Below are positions 43,936 through 52,623 of a DNA stretch of 64,000 nucleotides, one piece after another. Numbering within the stretch: the stretch's first letter is position 1; each line of letters opens with the position of its first letter. Both the position numbers and the translations under genes were made by a program. The stretch lies in contig NZ_JABBFZ010000023.1 in the NCBI RefSeq assembly GCF_012927125.1, forward strand, positions 1 to 64,000, given 5' to 3'. The DNA comes from Paraburkholderia antibiotica (GTDB lineage: Bacteria > Pseudomonadota > Gammaproteobacteria > Burkholderiales > Burkholderiaceae). The notes beneath the pieces were generated by a model that saw only the letters and a list, made by a program, of their open reading frames with translations, was not told the DNA's origin and did not search any database.

Positions 43936-44865
43936 ATGTCCGAGACCCAACTGGATCTGAATCTGATCCCCTACCTGGTGGCGATGGAAGACACGCGCAA
44001 CGTGAGCCGCGCGGCAGAGCAGCTCGGCGTGAGCCAGCCGCGCGTGAGCACCGCGCTCGGCCGGCTGCGCGAGTACTTCGACGACCCGCTGTTCGTGCGC
44101 ACCTCCAAGGGGATGGAGCCGACGCCGCGTGCGCTCGCGATCCTGCCCGCCGCGCGCGACGCGCTGCTGCGCATCGAAAAAGGCATGCTCGACGTCCGGG
44201 AGTTCGACCCGGCGACCAGCACGCACACGTTTTCGATCGCGCTGTCCGACGTCGGCGAGATCGTGTTTCTGCCGCGACTGCTGCAATTATTCGCCGAGCG
44301 CGCGCCGCACGCGAATCTGCGCTCGGTATCGGTGTCGCCGTCGCAGGTGGAACGCGGGCTCGAATCGGGCGACGTCGATCTGGCCGTCGGCTATTTCCCC
44401 GATCTGGCCGGCACCAACTTCTTTCAGCAGCGACTCTTCACGCACCGCTTCATCTGCCTGATGCGCAGCGGCCATCCGCTGTCGCAAGGACCGCTCACGC
44501 TCGAGCAGTACGTGGCGTCCGGGCACGCAGTGGTGCGCGCCGAAGGACGCAGCCAGGAAGTGCTCGAGCAATACCTGGAAAAGCAGCGCATCAAGCGACG
44601 CGCGGTGCTCGAAACCTCGCACTTCATGAGCCTGCCGTTCATCCTCGCGCGCACCGATCTGCTCGCCACCGTGCCGCACGCGATCGGCTTCGCGTACGTG
44701 TCCGAGCATGCGTCGATCATGCTGGTCGAGCCGCCGCTGCCGTTGCCGCGCTTCGATCTGCGGCAGCACTGGCATCGCAAGTTTCATAACGATCCACGCG
44801 GCAGCTGGCTGCGCGGCATGGTCGCCGAACTGTTCAACGATGCGCTGGACGAATGGCCGAAGTAG
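43936..44865 (+). CDS. LysR family regulator of the pca operon
   Basis: The 309-aa protein starts MSETQLDLNLIPYLVAMEDT. The HTH recognition region is LGVSQPRVSTALGRLREYFD, followed by a NodD/LinR-like effector domain (FSIALSDVGEIVFLPRLLQL). Divergent position next to pcaI makes it the likely activator responding to a pathway intermediate; whether it equals PcaQ or a Burkholderia-specific regulator is not decided by sequence. It resembles the LysR at 20207, suggesting related regulators for two aromatic pathways. Confidence 0.88.
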   Translation: MSETQLDLNLIPYLVAMEDTRNVSRAAEQLGVSQPRVSTALGRLREYFDDPLFVRTSKGMEPTPRALAILPAARDALLRIEKGMLDVREFDPATSTHTFSIALSDVGEIVFLPRLLQLFAERAPHANLRSVSVSPSQVERGLESGDVDLAVGYFPDLAGTNFFQQRLFTHRFICLMRSGHPLSQGPLTLEQYVASGHAVVRAEGRSQEVLEQYLEKQRIKRRAVLETSHFMSLPFILARTDLLATVPHAIGFAYVSEHASIMLVEPPLPLPRFDLRQHWHRKFHNDPRGSWLRGMVAELFNDALDEWPK

Positions 44866-45071
44866 CGTGGAGGCGCGAGCCGGCAATCCACGCGGGCCCG
44901 CACGGCTGTGTACACGACAGCAGAGCAGGCCCGACAGCCGCGCGCCGCGCCGCCCGCCTTGGCAACGACAGGGGCATCGGCACTTTGGCATAAAAACATG
45001 GAACAATGGCCCCAGTAACTGACCCCGCGCGCCACGCGTCGCGTCGACGCGCGATCCAGGAGGAACGACGC

Positions 45072-45710
45072 ATGACCAGCAGCAAGGCAAAGAAAACCAA
45101 ACCCGCAGCGGCCGCCGAACGCCCGAGCCGCGACGAAGCTGAGGCAGCCGTTCGCGTGCTGCTGCGCTGGGCCGGCGACGACCCGAGCCGCGAAGGCCTG
45201 ATCGATACGCCGGCGCGCGTCGCGCGTGCGTACGAGGAGTTCTTCGCGGGCTATCAGACCGATCCGCGCGAAATTCTCGCGCGCACCTTCTCCGAAGTGG
45301 ACGGCTACGACGAAATGATCGTACTGAAGGACATCCGCTTCGAAAGCTATTGCGAGCACCATATGGTGCCGATCATCGGCCGCGCGCATGTCGCGTATCT
45401 GCCGAATCATCGGGTGGTCGGCATTTCTAAACTGGCGCGGCTCGTCGACGCATTCGCGAAGCGGCTGCAGATCCAGGAAAAGATGACCGTGCAGATCGCC
45501 GATACGCTCAACGAGGTGCTGCAGCCGGCCGGCGTCGGCGTGATTCTCGAAGCCGCGCATCAGTGCATGTCGACGCGCGGGGTGCACAAGGCCGGCGTGA
45601 CGATGGTCACCTCGCGCATGCTCGGCACGTTCCGCAGCGATCCGTCGACGCGGCGCGAGTTTCTGTCGATCGTCGGCAATCCCGGCGTGGTCGCGGTGCC
45701 GAACACCTGA
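45072..45710 (+). CDS. folE: GTP cyclohydrolase I
   Basis: This 212-aa enzyme converts GTP to 7,8-dihydroneopterin triphosphate for folate and pterin synthesis. Zinc ligands and catalytic residues are visible in FESYCEHHMVPIIGRAHVAY and AAHQCMSTRGVHK. The ATG at 45072 follows AGGAGG at 45060. The first 20 residues are Lys/Ala-rich and variable. In this organism type extra folE copies occur, often supplying pterin for aromatic hydroxylases; whether this is the main copy cannot be judged. Confidence 0.93.
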   Translation: MTSSKAKKTKPAAAAERPSRDEAEAAVRVLLRWAGDDPSREGLIDTPARVARAYEEFFAGYQTDPREILARTFSEVDGYDEMIVLKDIRFESYCEHHMVPIIGRAHVAYLPNHRVVGISKLARLVDAFAKRLQIQEKMTVQIADTLNEVLQPAGVGVILEAAHQCMSTRGVHKAGVTMVTSRMLGTFRSDPSTRREFLSIVGNPGVVAVPNT

Positions 45711-45898
45711 GTCGCTGACGGGTCAAGGCCGGCGCGCGAATCATCGGGTATCCTGAACGAACGGTGTGGCGGCTTGCGGGAACGGGCTTTGCGTGATGGC
45801 CGTGGCGTAGGCCGTGCGAGTTGTGCAAATCGCGCGCGCGGCGCGCCGGCCGGTTTCGTCCGCGCGCCGATCCAACCGCAGCAACAGGAGCGCCTCAA

Positions 45899-47134
45899 TT
45901 GGTCCAGTTTCCGTCGTCGGCGGTTGCCAGCTGGGGCAGCGCGATCGTGTTCGTCAACGTGCTGCTGACGCGTCTTGGCGTACCAATTCCGGCCGTACCG
46001 ATGCTGCTGTTCGCCGGTTCGGCGATCGCCGCGGGCACCTTGTCGTTCTGGCCGATCCTTGGCGCGGCGGTGCTGGGCGCACTGATCGGCGACGGCACCT
46101 GGTTCGCGGCCGGCCGCCTGTATGGCCGCACGCTGCTCGCGTGGCTCGGCCGCCTGTCGCCCGCCGTCGATGCGAAGCTCGAGATGGCGCGCTCGCTATT
46201 CGAACGCTATGGTGTGCCGCTCGTGTCGATTTCGAAGTTCGTGCCGGGGCTCGGTCTGATCACGCCGCCGCTGATGGGCACGACCGCCGTCGATGTCCGT
46301 ATCTACGCGCTGTGGGAACTCGCGAGCGTGCTCGCGTGGGCGGCATTCTGGCTGCTCGGCGGCGCGGCGGTCGAACGCGAGCTGCACATGCTGCACGCGT
46401 TCGTCGTGGCGCGCGGCGGCACGCTGGCCGATATTCTGATCGGCGCGGCGCTTGTCTATCTGGTTTATCGGCTGTATGCGCGGCAGCGCGAGCGACGCCT
46501 GCTCGCGCAGGTAGCCGCGCTGCGAAGCAGGCCGGTGCTGGCCGCGCCAGCGTCGGCTGCGGCTGCGGCTGCGGCCGTGGGAATGCACGGCGATATCGAC
46601 GGCGGCATTAACAGCGGCAGCGAGCCCACGCAGCCCGCATCCATCGCGCTAACGACCGGCTCAACCGCACCGCTGCCAGTCGCAGCGCCGCTCACACGAC
46701 GCTGGCCCCGCTTCGGTCATCTGGGCCGTATCGCGCCATCGCGGGTGCTCGATGCACGCCCCGACGCGCCGCGCTTCGACCTGCAACGCTATTTCCCCGA
46801 TGCACTCGCGCTCGATCCGCATTCGGTCGAGCAACTCGACGGCGCGCTGCGCACACATGACATGGTGATCTACTGCATCTGTCCGGATAGCACGACCGCG
46901 TTCGAAGTCTCGCAACGCATGCGCAGCAACGGCTATACGCGGATTCGCGCGCTGCGCGGCGGGCTCGATGCGTGGCAGCGACGCGGCTTTCCGGTGGGCT
47001 GGCTGGCCACGGCAGCGAACGACGCGACCACGCGAGCGCAACCGCGGCCGCAGTCACAGCCGGAATTGCGCAACGACACGCAAGGCGAGGTCACGCTGCG
47101 CGGCCTCGCGCCGCGCGGCCGACAGCGTGCCTGA
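45899..47134 (+). CDS. DedA family membrane protein fused to a rhodanese domain
   Basis: A TTG at 45899 preceded by AGGAG starts the family sequence (VQFPSSAVASWG); the frame runs open upstream without it. The 411-aa product has a DedA/SNARE-associated membrane domain (residues 10-190), with the GDGTWFAAGRLYGRTLL, FERYGVPLVSISKFVPGLGL and GTTAVD segments. A 70-residue Ala-rich linker follows, then a rhodanese-like domain (about 275-385) with a Cys in the active loop IYCICPDSTTA and RALRGGLDAWQRRGFPV. DedA proteins recycle undecaprenyl phosphate or flip phospholipids; the rhodanese would act on sulfur or redox cues on the cytoplasmic side. Confidence 0.85.
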   Translation: MVQFPSSAVASWGSAIVFVNVLLTRLGVPIPAVPMLLFAGSAIAAGTLSFWPILGAAVLGALIGDGTWFAAGRLYGRTLLAWLGRLSPAVDAKLEMARSLFERYGVPLVSISKFVPGLGLITPPLMGTTAVDVRIYALWELASVLAWAAFWLLGGAAVERELHMLHAFVVARGGTLADILIGAALVYLVYRLYARQRERRLLAQVAALRSRPVLAAPASAAAAAAAVGMHGDIDGGINSGSEPTQPASIALTTGSTAPLPVAAPLTRRWPRFGHLGRIAPSRVLDARPDAPRFDLQRYFPDALALDPHSVEQLDGALRTHDMVIYCICPDSTTAFEVSQRMRSNGYTRIRALRGGLDAWQRRGFPVGWLATAANDATTRAQPRPQSQPELRNDTQGEVTLRGLAPRGRQRA

Positions 47135-47185
47135 CTTATGCCTGACTTATGCCTGAATTACGACTGAGTTACGCCGCCCGCCGCG

Positions 47186-48763
47186 CTAACTCACCGCCCC
47201 CTGCATCACCGACTCGTCCCACTGCGCCGAGCTGGTGCGATTCCGTCCCTGCTCCTTGGCCACGTATAGCTGCCGGTCGGCGGCGGCAAGCACGTCGGCC
47301 CCGCCGCTGCGATCGCCACGCGCGGGCGTCGCCGTCGCACAACCGACACTCACGGTCACCGTAAGCGGCGTATCGTGCCCGCGCACGATGATCTGGCTTT
47401 CCACCTTGCGACGAATCCGCTCGCCCATCTCGAACGCGCGCTGCGGCGTCGTGTCCGGCATCACCACCGCGAATTCCTCGCCGCCATAACGCGCGACCAG
47501 ATCAACCGAGCGCCGCGCCACCGACGCAATGCAGGTTGCCACCGCGATCAACGCCTCGTCGCCGCTCGCATGGCCATAGGTATCGTTGAAGCGCTTGAAG
47601 TAGTCGATATCGATGAACAGCACCGACAGCGGCTTTTGCTCGCGCTGCGCGCGCCGCCACTCTTCGTCGAGCCGTTGGTCGAGCACCCGGCGATTGCTGA
47701 GCCGGGTCAGCGGATCGGTCGCGGCGAGGCGCACCAGCGCGGACTGCGCGCGCTGCTTGTCGCGCAACGCGAACGCGAGCAACCACGACACGACCACGAA
47801 CACGCCGCCGAAAGCGACCGTCAGCGCGCCGGCCAGCCGGCTGCGGTGCCGCCACGGCGCGAGCACATCGTCGACCGCGGGCGCCACCACCGCGAACAAC
47901 GGCGTGCCCGGCACGCGCGCATAGGTGTACATGCGGCTCACGCCGTCGACCGCCGCCACCCCGATATAGGTGCCCGAGTCGTGGCTGCTCATCGTTTGAA
48001 AGGTCGGCGACTTGCCGATGCTGGCGCCGATATCGCGCGCGACGTAGGGCTTGCGCGCGAGCAACGTCCCATCCGCCATGACGATGAACACCGAGCCCGC
48101 GCCACCGGGATCGATCCGGTCGAGCAGATGCTGGAAGTACTCGATGCGAATCGCCAGCAATGCAATGCCGGCGAAGCCGCCCTGCGCATCGTCGATGCGC
48201 CGCGTTAGCGCGACCGACAGTTTTTCGCCGCGCAGCCGCGAATGGAATGGATGCGAAAAATAAAGGCCCGTTTTGGCGTCGTGCGCCTGCACCTGAAAAT
48301 ATTCGCGGTCGTCGAGATGGACGGTGGTGTTGGCGTCGTCGTCCTGCGCGGCCGCGACCTCGCCGTTCGCATCGATCAGATACGCGCCGCCGAGATACGC
48401 GGCAGTAGTCGCTCGATCGAACAGCACCGCGCGGCGCACGCTCGCGGGCAACGTCCAGGTGACCGGATTGCGCGCGCCGTCCACCATCGATTGCAGTGAC
48501 AGGTCGTAGATCTCGACGTTGCGCGCCAGATCCGTGGAAATGATCGACACCAGGTTCTGCGAATTCTGGCGTGCGTGATTGAGCGCGTCGACGCGGCCCG
48601 CGCCGAGCGTCAGCAGCGTCAGGCCGGCCATCGCCGTCGCGACCAGCGTGCCCGCCACCCCGGCAACCCACGGCCGGTTGCTGACGTAATGCGTCAGGTC
48701 GGCCCCGACGGCATGCAGCGTCGCCTGCAGGCGATGACGCTGCGAATGCGACTTCTCTACCAC
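47186..48763 (-). CDS. Membrane diguanylate cyclase with periplasmic Cache sensor
   Basis: A GTG at 48763 with AAGGAGG upstream starts a 525-aa protein: cytoplasmic start, TM1 (GVAGTLVATAMAGLTLLTLG), a periplasmic dCache-type region of about 240 residues (DLARNVEIYDLSLQSMVDGA, YFSHPFHSRL), TM2 (VAFGGVFVVVSWLLAFAL) and a GGDEF domain with active GGEEF (YGGEEFAVVMP). It should make c-di-GMP in response to a small external molecule; the ligand is unknown. The frame extends upstream to 49042 without family sequence. A 10-bp hairpin lies in the leader. Confidence 0.9.
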   Translation of the reverse strand: MVEKSHSQRHRLQATLHAVGADLTHYVSNRPWVAGVAGTLVATAMAGLTLLTLGAGRVDALNHARQNSQNLVSIISTDLARNVEIYDLSLQSMVDGARNPVTWTLPASVRRAVLFDRATTAAYLGGAYLIDANGEVAAAQDDDANTTVHLDDREYFQVQAHDAKTGLYFSHPFHSRLRGEKLSVALTRRIDDAQGGFAGIALLAIRIEYFQHLLDRIDPGGAGSVFIVMADGTLLARKPYVARDIGASIGKSPTFQTMSSHDSGTYIGVAAVDGVSRMYTYARVPGTPLFAVVAPAVDDVLAPWRHRSRLAGALTVAFGGVFVVVSWLLAFALRDKQRAQSALVRLAATDPLTRLSNRRVLDQRLDEEWRRAQREQKPLSVLFIDIDYFKRFNDTYGHASGDEALIAVATCIASVARRSVDLVARYGGEEFAVVMPDTTPQRAFEMGERIRRKVESQIIVRGHDTPLTVTVSVGCATATPARGDRSGGADVLAAADRQLYVAKEQGRNRTSSAQWDESVMQGAVS

Positions 48764-48793
48764 GCTTATCGCCTCCTTGGCGGACGATTTTTT

Positions 48794-48819
48794 CCCACGT
48801 CGTCGCGCTACGACGTGGG
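48794..48819. repeat. Perfect 10-bp inverted repeat in the cyclase leader
   Basis: CCCACGTCGT (48794-48803) and ACGACGTGGG (48810-48819) with a 6-base loop, ending 30 bp before the GTG start at 48763. The flanking T run (48788-48793) is on the wrong side for a minus-strand terminator, so it is more likely a leader structure or binding site. Confidence 0.6.
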
Positions 48820-48885
48820 TCCCCGTCTGGTTCGATGATGGCCGGGCGCGCGGTCCCGGTGCTTTCGCCGGGCGCTCGCGGCCGC

Positions 48886-49731
48886 TCAGTGCAGCAGAGC
48901 GGTCACCGCGCGCATGCGGCGTTTGCGTTGCTTGCCGAGCCAGTGCAACGCGGCGTCCAGGTCGCCGGCATCGGCAAGCATCGACGCATTCTCGCGCAAC
49001 AACGCCTCGCTGGCGACAGTGTCGTTCAGCTTGCCAAAGCATTGCTGGATGCGTTTCAAGCGCTTCAGCGTGCGCTTATGGCCGCCCTGCAAGACCGGCC
49101 CGAAAAACTCGAACAGATAGCGCAGTTTTTTGCCCGCTTTTCTGACGTCGTGAAACGCGGCGTAGTTCGAGCGCTTTGCGCGCCTCGCGCGTTTGATGCG
49201 CTTTTTCAGCGAGCGCTCGGACGCGCCAACCCGTTTGGCGACGAACTTGTGCAATGCGATACGCGGTTCGTGCGCGGTGTTCAGTTGCGCGGAGGTACTC
49301 GCGAACGCCTCGCGCAGCAGACGCTTGACGTCGGCATTGAGCAGCGTCTCGCGGCTGACGGCAAGGGTCTCGCCGCGCGCCTGTTCGAGCCTCGTCAGCA
49401 GGTCGCGCGCAGCGCCGCGCTGCTTGTCCAGCAGTTCGATCAGGATGTCCCAGTCGCGGGTTTTGCCGGCGGCCGTCGCGAGAAATTGATAAACCGCGCG
49501 CTGGCGTTCGTTTTCTCCCTTGTCGAGTAGCGGCGCGAACGCCCACCACAACGACCGCAGGCGCCGCAACGACACGCGCAGCCGGTGCAGCGCTTCGGGC
49601 GACGCGTCGTCGTGCACCGCTTCGGCCAGTTCGATCGTCTGCCCGATCAGCGGCGCCGCATAAGAGGCGAAAGCCTGCTGCGCGAATCCTTCGCGGGCCG
49701 GCTCGGTGATGGCTTCACTGTCCTGCTTCAT
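48886..49731 (-). CDS. CHAD domain protein
   Basis: This 281-aa helical protein has the CHAD (conserved histidine alpha-helical domain) pattern: ALHRLRVSLRRLRSLWWAFA in the first half and AFHDVRKAGKKLRYLFEFFG in the second, with conserved His and clustered Arg/Lys that bind polyphosphate. It starts at 49731 after GGGGAG. CHAD proteins attach to polyphosphate granules; a PPK2 and a PiT transporter gene within 6 kb fit this theme, although they are not in one operon. Confidence 0.9.
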   Translation of the reverse strand: MKQDSEAITEPAREGFAQQAFASYAAPLIGQTIELAEAVHDDASPEALHRLRVSLRRLRSLWWAFAPLLDKGENERQRAVYQFLATAAGKTRDWDILIELLDKQRGAARDLLTRLEQARGETLAVSRETLLNADVKRLLREAFASTSAQLNTAHEPRIALHKFVAKRVGASERSLKKRIKRARRAKRSNYAAFHDVRKAGKKLRYLFEFFGPVLQGGHKRTLKRLKRIQQCFGKLNDTVASEALLRENASMLADAGDLDAALHWLGKQRKRRMRAVTALLH

Positions 49732-49970
49732 CAACACTCCCCACACCATGAGGTTCTTTCCAGCGTAGCAAAAATAATGCGCACGGGGTATTCGTAAGGC
49801 ATTTGATGGGCAGATAAGCGAAAAAACGCTTTAAAAAGGCCAGCCACATACGCCGGCGCGATTTTTCCCGTTGCGCATTGGCGTCGCGCGCCGACAGCGC
49901 CTATGGTGGAGCCAGGCGTGTGGGCTTGTCGGCTCAACTCGCGCGTCACCAACCTGTTCGAGGAGGACGT

Positions 49971-50564
49971 ATGCGCATACTCGTCGTCGGTGCCACGGGC
50001 CTGCTCGGCTCCGAAGTGGTCAAGCTGCTGACGCCCGAGCACGAGATCGTGACCGCGAGCCGTCGGGGCTCCGCACTGCATGTCGATCTGTCCGACAAAC
50101 GCAGCATCGAAGCGATGTATGCGCAAGCGGGCACGCTCGACGCGGTCGTCTGCACGGCCGGCTCGGCGAAATTCGCGCCGTTGGCATCGCTCGGCGACGA
50201 TGACTTTTCATTTAGTCTTGCCAACAAACTGATGGGCCAGGTCAATCTGGTGCGCTGCGGCGCAGCGTATGTCTCGCAAGGCGGCTGCTTCACGCTGACG
50301 AGCGGCGTGCTCGCGCAGCAGCCGATGGAAGGCAGCGCCGCGGTCAGCATCGTCAATGCCGGCGTCGAGGCGTTTGCGCGTTCGGCCGCGCTCGAGTTGC
50401 GCGGCAAGGCACGCGTCAACGTGGTGAGCCCGGGCTGGGTGGCCGAAACGCTCGAAGCGATGGGCAAGGATCCGTCGCAAGGCGTCCCCGCCGAAATCGT
50501 CGCGCAGGCCTATAAACGCAGCCTTGGCGGCAGCGCGAGCGGAGAAGTGATCAGCGCGTCGTAA
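49971..50564 (+). CDS. Short-chain dehydrogenase-like protein lacking the catalytic Tyr/Lys
   Basis: This 197-aa Rossmann protein starts at 49971 behind AGGAGG. It has a dinucleotide loop VVGATGLLGSEVVK (residues 5-18) and a shortened SDR core (LDAVVCTAGSAKFAPLASLG, FTLTSGVLAQQPMEGSA). Where SDRs have Y-x3-K, this has Val and Asn (AAVSIVNAGVEAFARSAALE). It also lacks the usual long C-terminal region, at 197 residues against about 250. Similar short proteins are widespread and annotated as SDRs. NAD(P) binding is likely, but ordinary SDR catalysis is not. Confidence 0.85.
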   Translation: MRILVVGATGLLGSEVVKLLTPEHEIVTASRRGSALHVDLSDKRSIEAMYAQAGTLDAVVCTAGSAKFAPLASLGDDDFSFSLANKLMGQVNLVRCGAAYVSQGGCFTLTSGVLAQQPMEGSAAVSIVNAGVEAFARSAALELRGKARVNVVSPGWVAETLEAMGKDPSQGVPAEIVAQAYKRSLGGSASGEVISAS

Positions 50565-50674
50565 GTACGGGTCGGCGGCGGCGCAACCGCCGCCCGCGAC
50601 GCTTTTCGCCGTTTGCTTCATCGACTTACCAGGGTAACTTCCTACAGCTGTTTTCGGACTTCTGACTATCCCCA

Positions 50675-50723
50675 GCCGCCGTCCGGCGGCCCGCGGGAAC
50701 CCGCGCAAAGGGGTGTAAGCCCC
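50675..50723 (+). other. Three consecutive hairpins in the PiT leader
   Basis: GCCGCC-GTCC-GGCGGC (50675-50690), CGCGG-GAAC-CCGCG (50692-50705) and GGGG-TGTAAG-CCCC (50710-50723) follow one another, and a later GCGGCGG (50726-50732) could compete for the first stem. They end 111 bp before the PiT start. I could not match them to a known riboswitch. Confidence 0.5.
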
Positions 50724-50834
50724 GTGCGGCGGCCGTTTGAATGGGACGACGGTTCCGTCACGCAATTGTCATCATTGCGACACATGGCCCCAGCAGCATC
50801 GGCAGTTCCGCGACAAACTTTTGGGGCTCACGTC

Positions 50835-52421
50835 ATGCCGGAACTTTCGTATCCGCAACCAGACGCCGCTAGTGGTAAAGGGCGTAATTTCGGCCTGGTT
50901 ATCTTTCTTGCCCTGCTCGTCGCCGGCGTGGTGTATTGCGCCGTGCATCTGCTCGACGATCTGCAGCCCGTTCGCGAAAGTTCGGTGCTGCCGTATCTGC
51001 TGCTTGGGGTCGCGCTACTGATCGCGCTCGGTTTCGAGTTCGTCAACGGCTTTCACGATACGGCCAATGCGGTCGCCACCGTGATCTATACGCACTCGCT
51101 CACGCCGAACCTCGCGGTCGTGTGGTCCGGCGCGTGGAATTTTCTCGGCGTGCTGACGTCGAGCGGCGCGGTCGCGTTCGGCATCCTGCAACTGCTGCCT
51201 GTCGAACTGATTCTGCAGGTCGGCAGCAGCGCTGGCTTCGCGATGGTATTCGCGCTGCTGATCGCCGCGATCATCTGGAATCTCGGCACCTGGTATTTCG
51301 GCCTGCCGTCGTCGAGCTCGCATACGCTGATCGGCTCGATCATCGGCGTGGGCCTGATGAATCAGTTGATGCACGGTGCGAACGGCACCAGCGGTGTCGA
51401 CTGGAACCAGGCGCTCGGCGTCGGCAAGTCGCTGCTGTTTTCGCCGATCGTCGGCTTTCTGCTCGCCGGCCTGCTGCTGCTGATCCTCAAGGCCGTGGTG
51501 CGCGTGCCCGCGCTCTATGCCGAGCCGAAGGGCAAGGAGCCGCCGCCGTTCTGGATTCGCTGCCTGCTGATCCTGACCTGCACGGGCGTGTCGTTCGCGC
51601 ATGGTTCGAACGACGGTCAGAAAGGCATGGGCCTGATCATGCTGATCCTGATCGGCACGGTGCCGACCGCCTACGCGCTGAACAAGGCGGTTACGCCAGA
51701 GCAGACGCAGAACTTCGTCGCGGTCGCGCAGCAGACCGCGCAGACGCTGTCGCGCTACACGCAAGGCGCGGCGCCCTCCACGAATCCGCGCGGCGATGTC
51801 GAGGAATTCGTGCGCACGCGTCATCTGACGCCCGCCACGCTGCCGGCGCTCAAGCAGTTGACCGAGCAGATCGGCCAGCAGGTGGGCCAGTCGGGTTCGA
51901 TGGCCGCGGTGCCGCAAGGCATCGTCGATAACGTGCGTAACAACATGTATGTGGCGTCCGAAGCGATTCGCCTGATGCAGAAAGCCAATCAGCCGCAGTT
52001 CGCCGCCGGGGACGCGAAGATCATCAGCAACTTCAGAACGCAGATCGATCACGCGACCAAGTTCATTCCGACCTGGGTCAAGGTGGCCGTCGCGATCGCG
52101 CTGGGACTCGGCACGATGGTCGGCTGGAAGCGTATTGTCGTGACGGTCGGCGAGAAGATCGGCAAGCAGCATCTGACCTACGGGCAAGGCGCGGCGGCTG
52201 AAGTTGTCGCAATGGTCACGATCGGCGCCGCCGACGCGTATGGCCTGCCGGTGTCGACGACTCACGTGCTGTCGTCTGGCGTGGCCGGTACGATGGCGGC
52301 CAACGGCTCGGGCCTGCAATGGGGCACGGTGCGCAGCCTGATCCTCGCGTGGGTGCTGACGCTGCCCGCGTCGATCGCACTCGCCGCTGGCCTGTACTGG
52401 GTGTTCCGCTCGGTGTTCTAG
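50835..52421 (+). CDS. pit: PiT family inorganic phosphate transporter
   Basis: The 528-aa protein has the duplicated PiT signature GFEFVNGFHDTANAVATVIY (about residues 66-85) and VSFAHGSNDGQKGMGLIM (about 250-267). Ten or more hydrophobic segments are interrupted by a long soluble loop (about 290-415) with Gln/Thr-rich helices. It is a low-affinity, proton-coupled importer of metal-phosphate. The ATG at 50835 has GGGG upstream; an ATG at 50784 is in frame. The long central loop resembles that of the eukaryotic-like PiT subgroup. Confidence 0.92.
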   Translation: MPELSYPQPDAASGKGRNFGLVIFLALLVAGVVYCAVHLLDDLQPVRESSVLPYLLLGVALLIALGFEFVNGFHDTANAVATVIYTHSLTPNLAVVWSGAWNFLGVLTSSGAVAFGILQLLPVELILQVGSSAGFAMVFALLIAAIIWNLGTWYFGLPSSSSHTLIGSIIGVGLMNQLMHGANGTSGVDWNQALGVGKSLLFSPIVGFLLAGLLLLILKAVVRVPALYAEPKGKEPPPFWIRCLLILTCTGVSFAHGSNDGQKGMGLIMLILIGTVPTAYALNKAVTPEQTQNFVAVAQQTAQTLSRYTQGAAPSTNPRGDVEEFVRTRHLTPATLPALKQLTEQIGQQVGQSGSMAAVPQGIVDNVRNNMYVASEAIRLMQKANQPQFAAGDAKIISNFRTQIDHATKFIPTWVKVAVAIALGLGTMVGWKRIVVTVGEKIGKQHLTYGQGAAAEVVAMVTIGAADAYGLPVSTTHVLSSGVAGTMAANGSGLQWGTVRSLILAWVLTLPASIALAAGLYWVFRSVF

Positions 52422-52435
52422 GCGCCCGGTTCGAA

Positions 52436-52487
52436 ACGCCTGCTTCCGTCGGCCGGCAAAGGTTCCGGCTGACGACGAAGCAGGCGT
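52436..52487. repeat. Long hairpin in the convergent pit / lipase interval
   Basis: Perfect 11-bp arms ACGCCTGCTTC (52436-52446) and GAAGCAGGCGT (52477-52487) enclose a second nearly complete stem (GTCGGCCGG with CCGGCTGAC). There is no T run. It starts 15 bp after the pit stop and may protect the 3' end or act as a terminator for both strands. Confidence 0.7.
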
Positions 52488-52623
52488 GCTTCAGGGAACC
52501 CGTCCCTCTAGCGAAAACAGCGCGCCGATAAAGCGCGCCGTCACGCCGACTCTCCTACTCCGGACAATCCCGGCATCGGCACGACGCTCTCCGATCCGCC
52601 AAGCCTCGACCCGGCAAAGCTCT

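Noticed and set aside
48786..48819. A rho-independent terminator for the CHAD gene
   Set aside because: On the minus strand the stem is followed by A residues instead of T residues.
50660..50732. A manganese (yybP-ykoY) or cobalamin riboswitch upstream of pit
   Set aside because: The characteristic conserved internal loops of those classes are not present; only plain GC hairpins can be seen.
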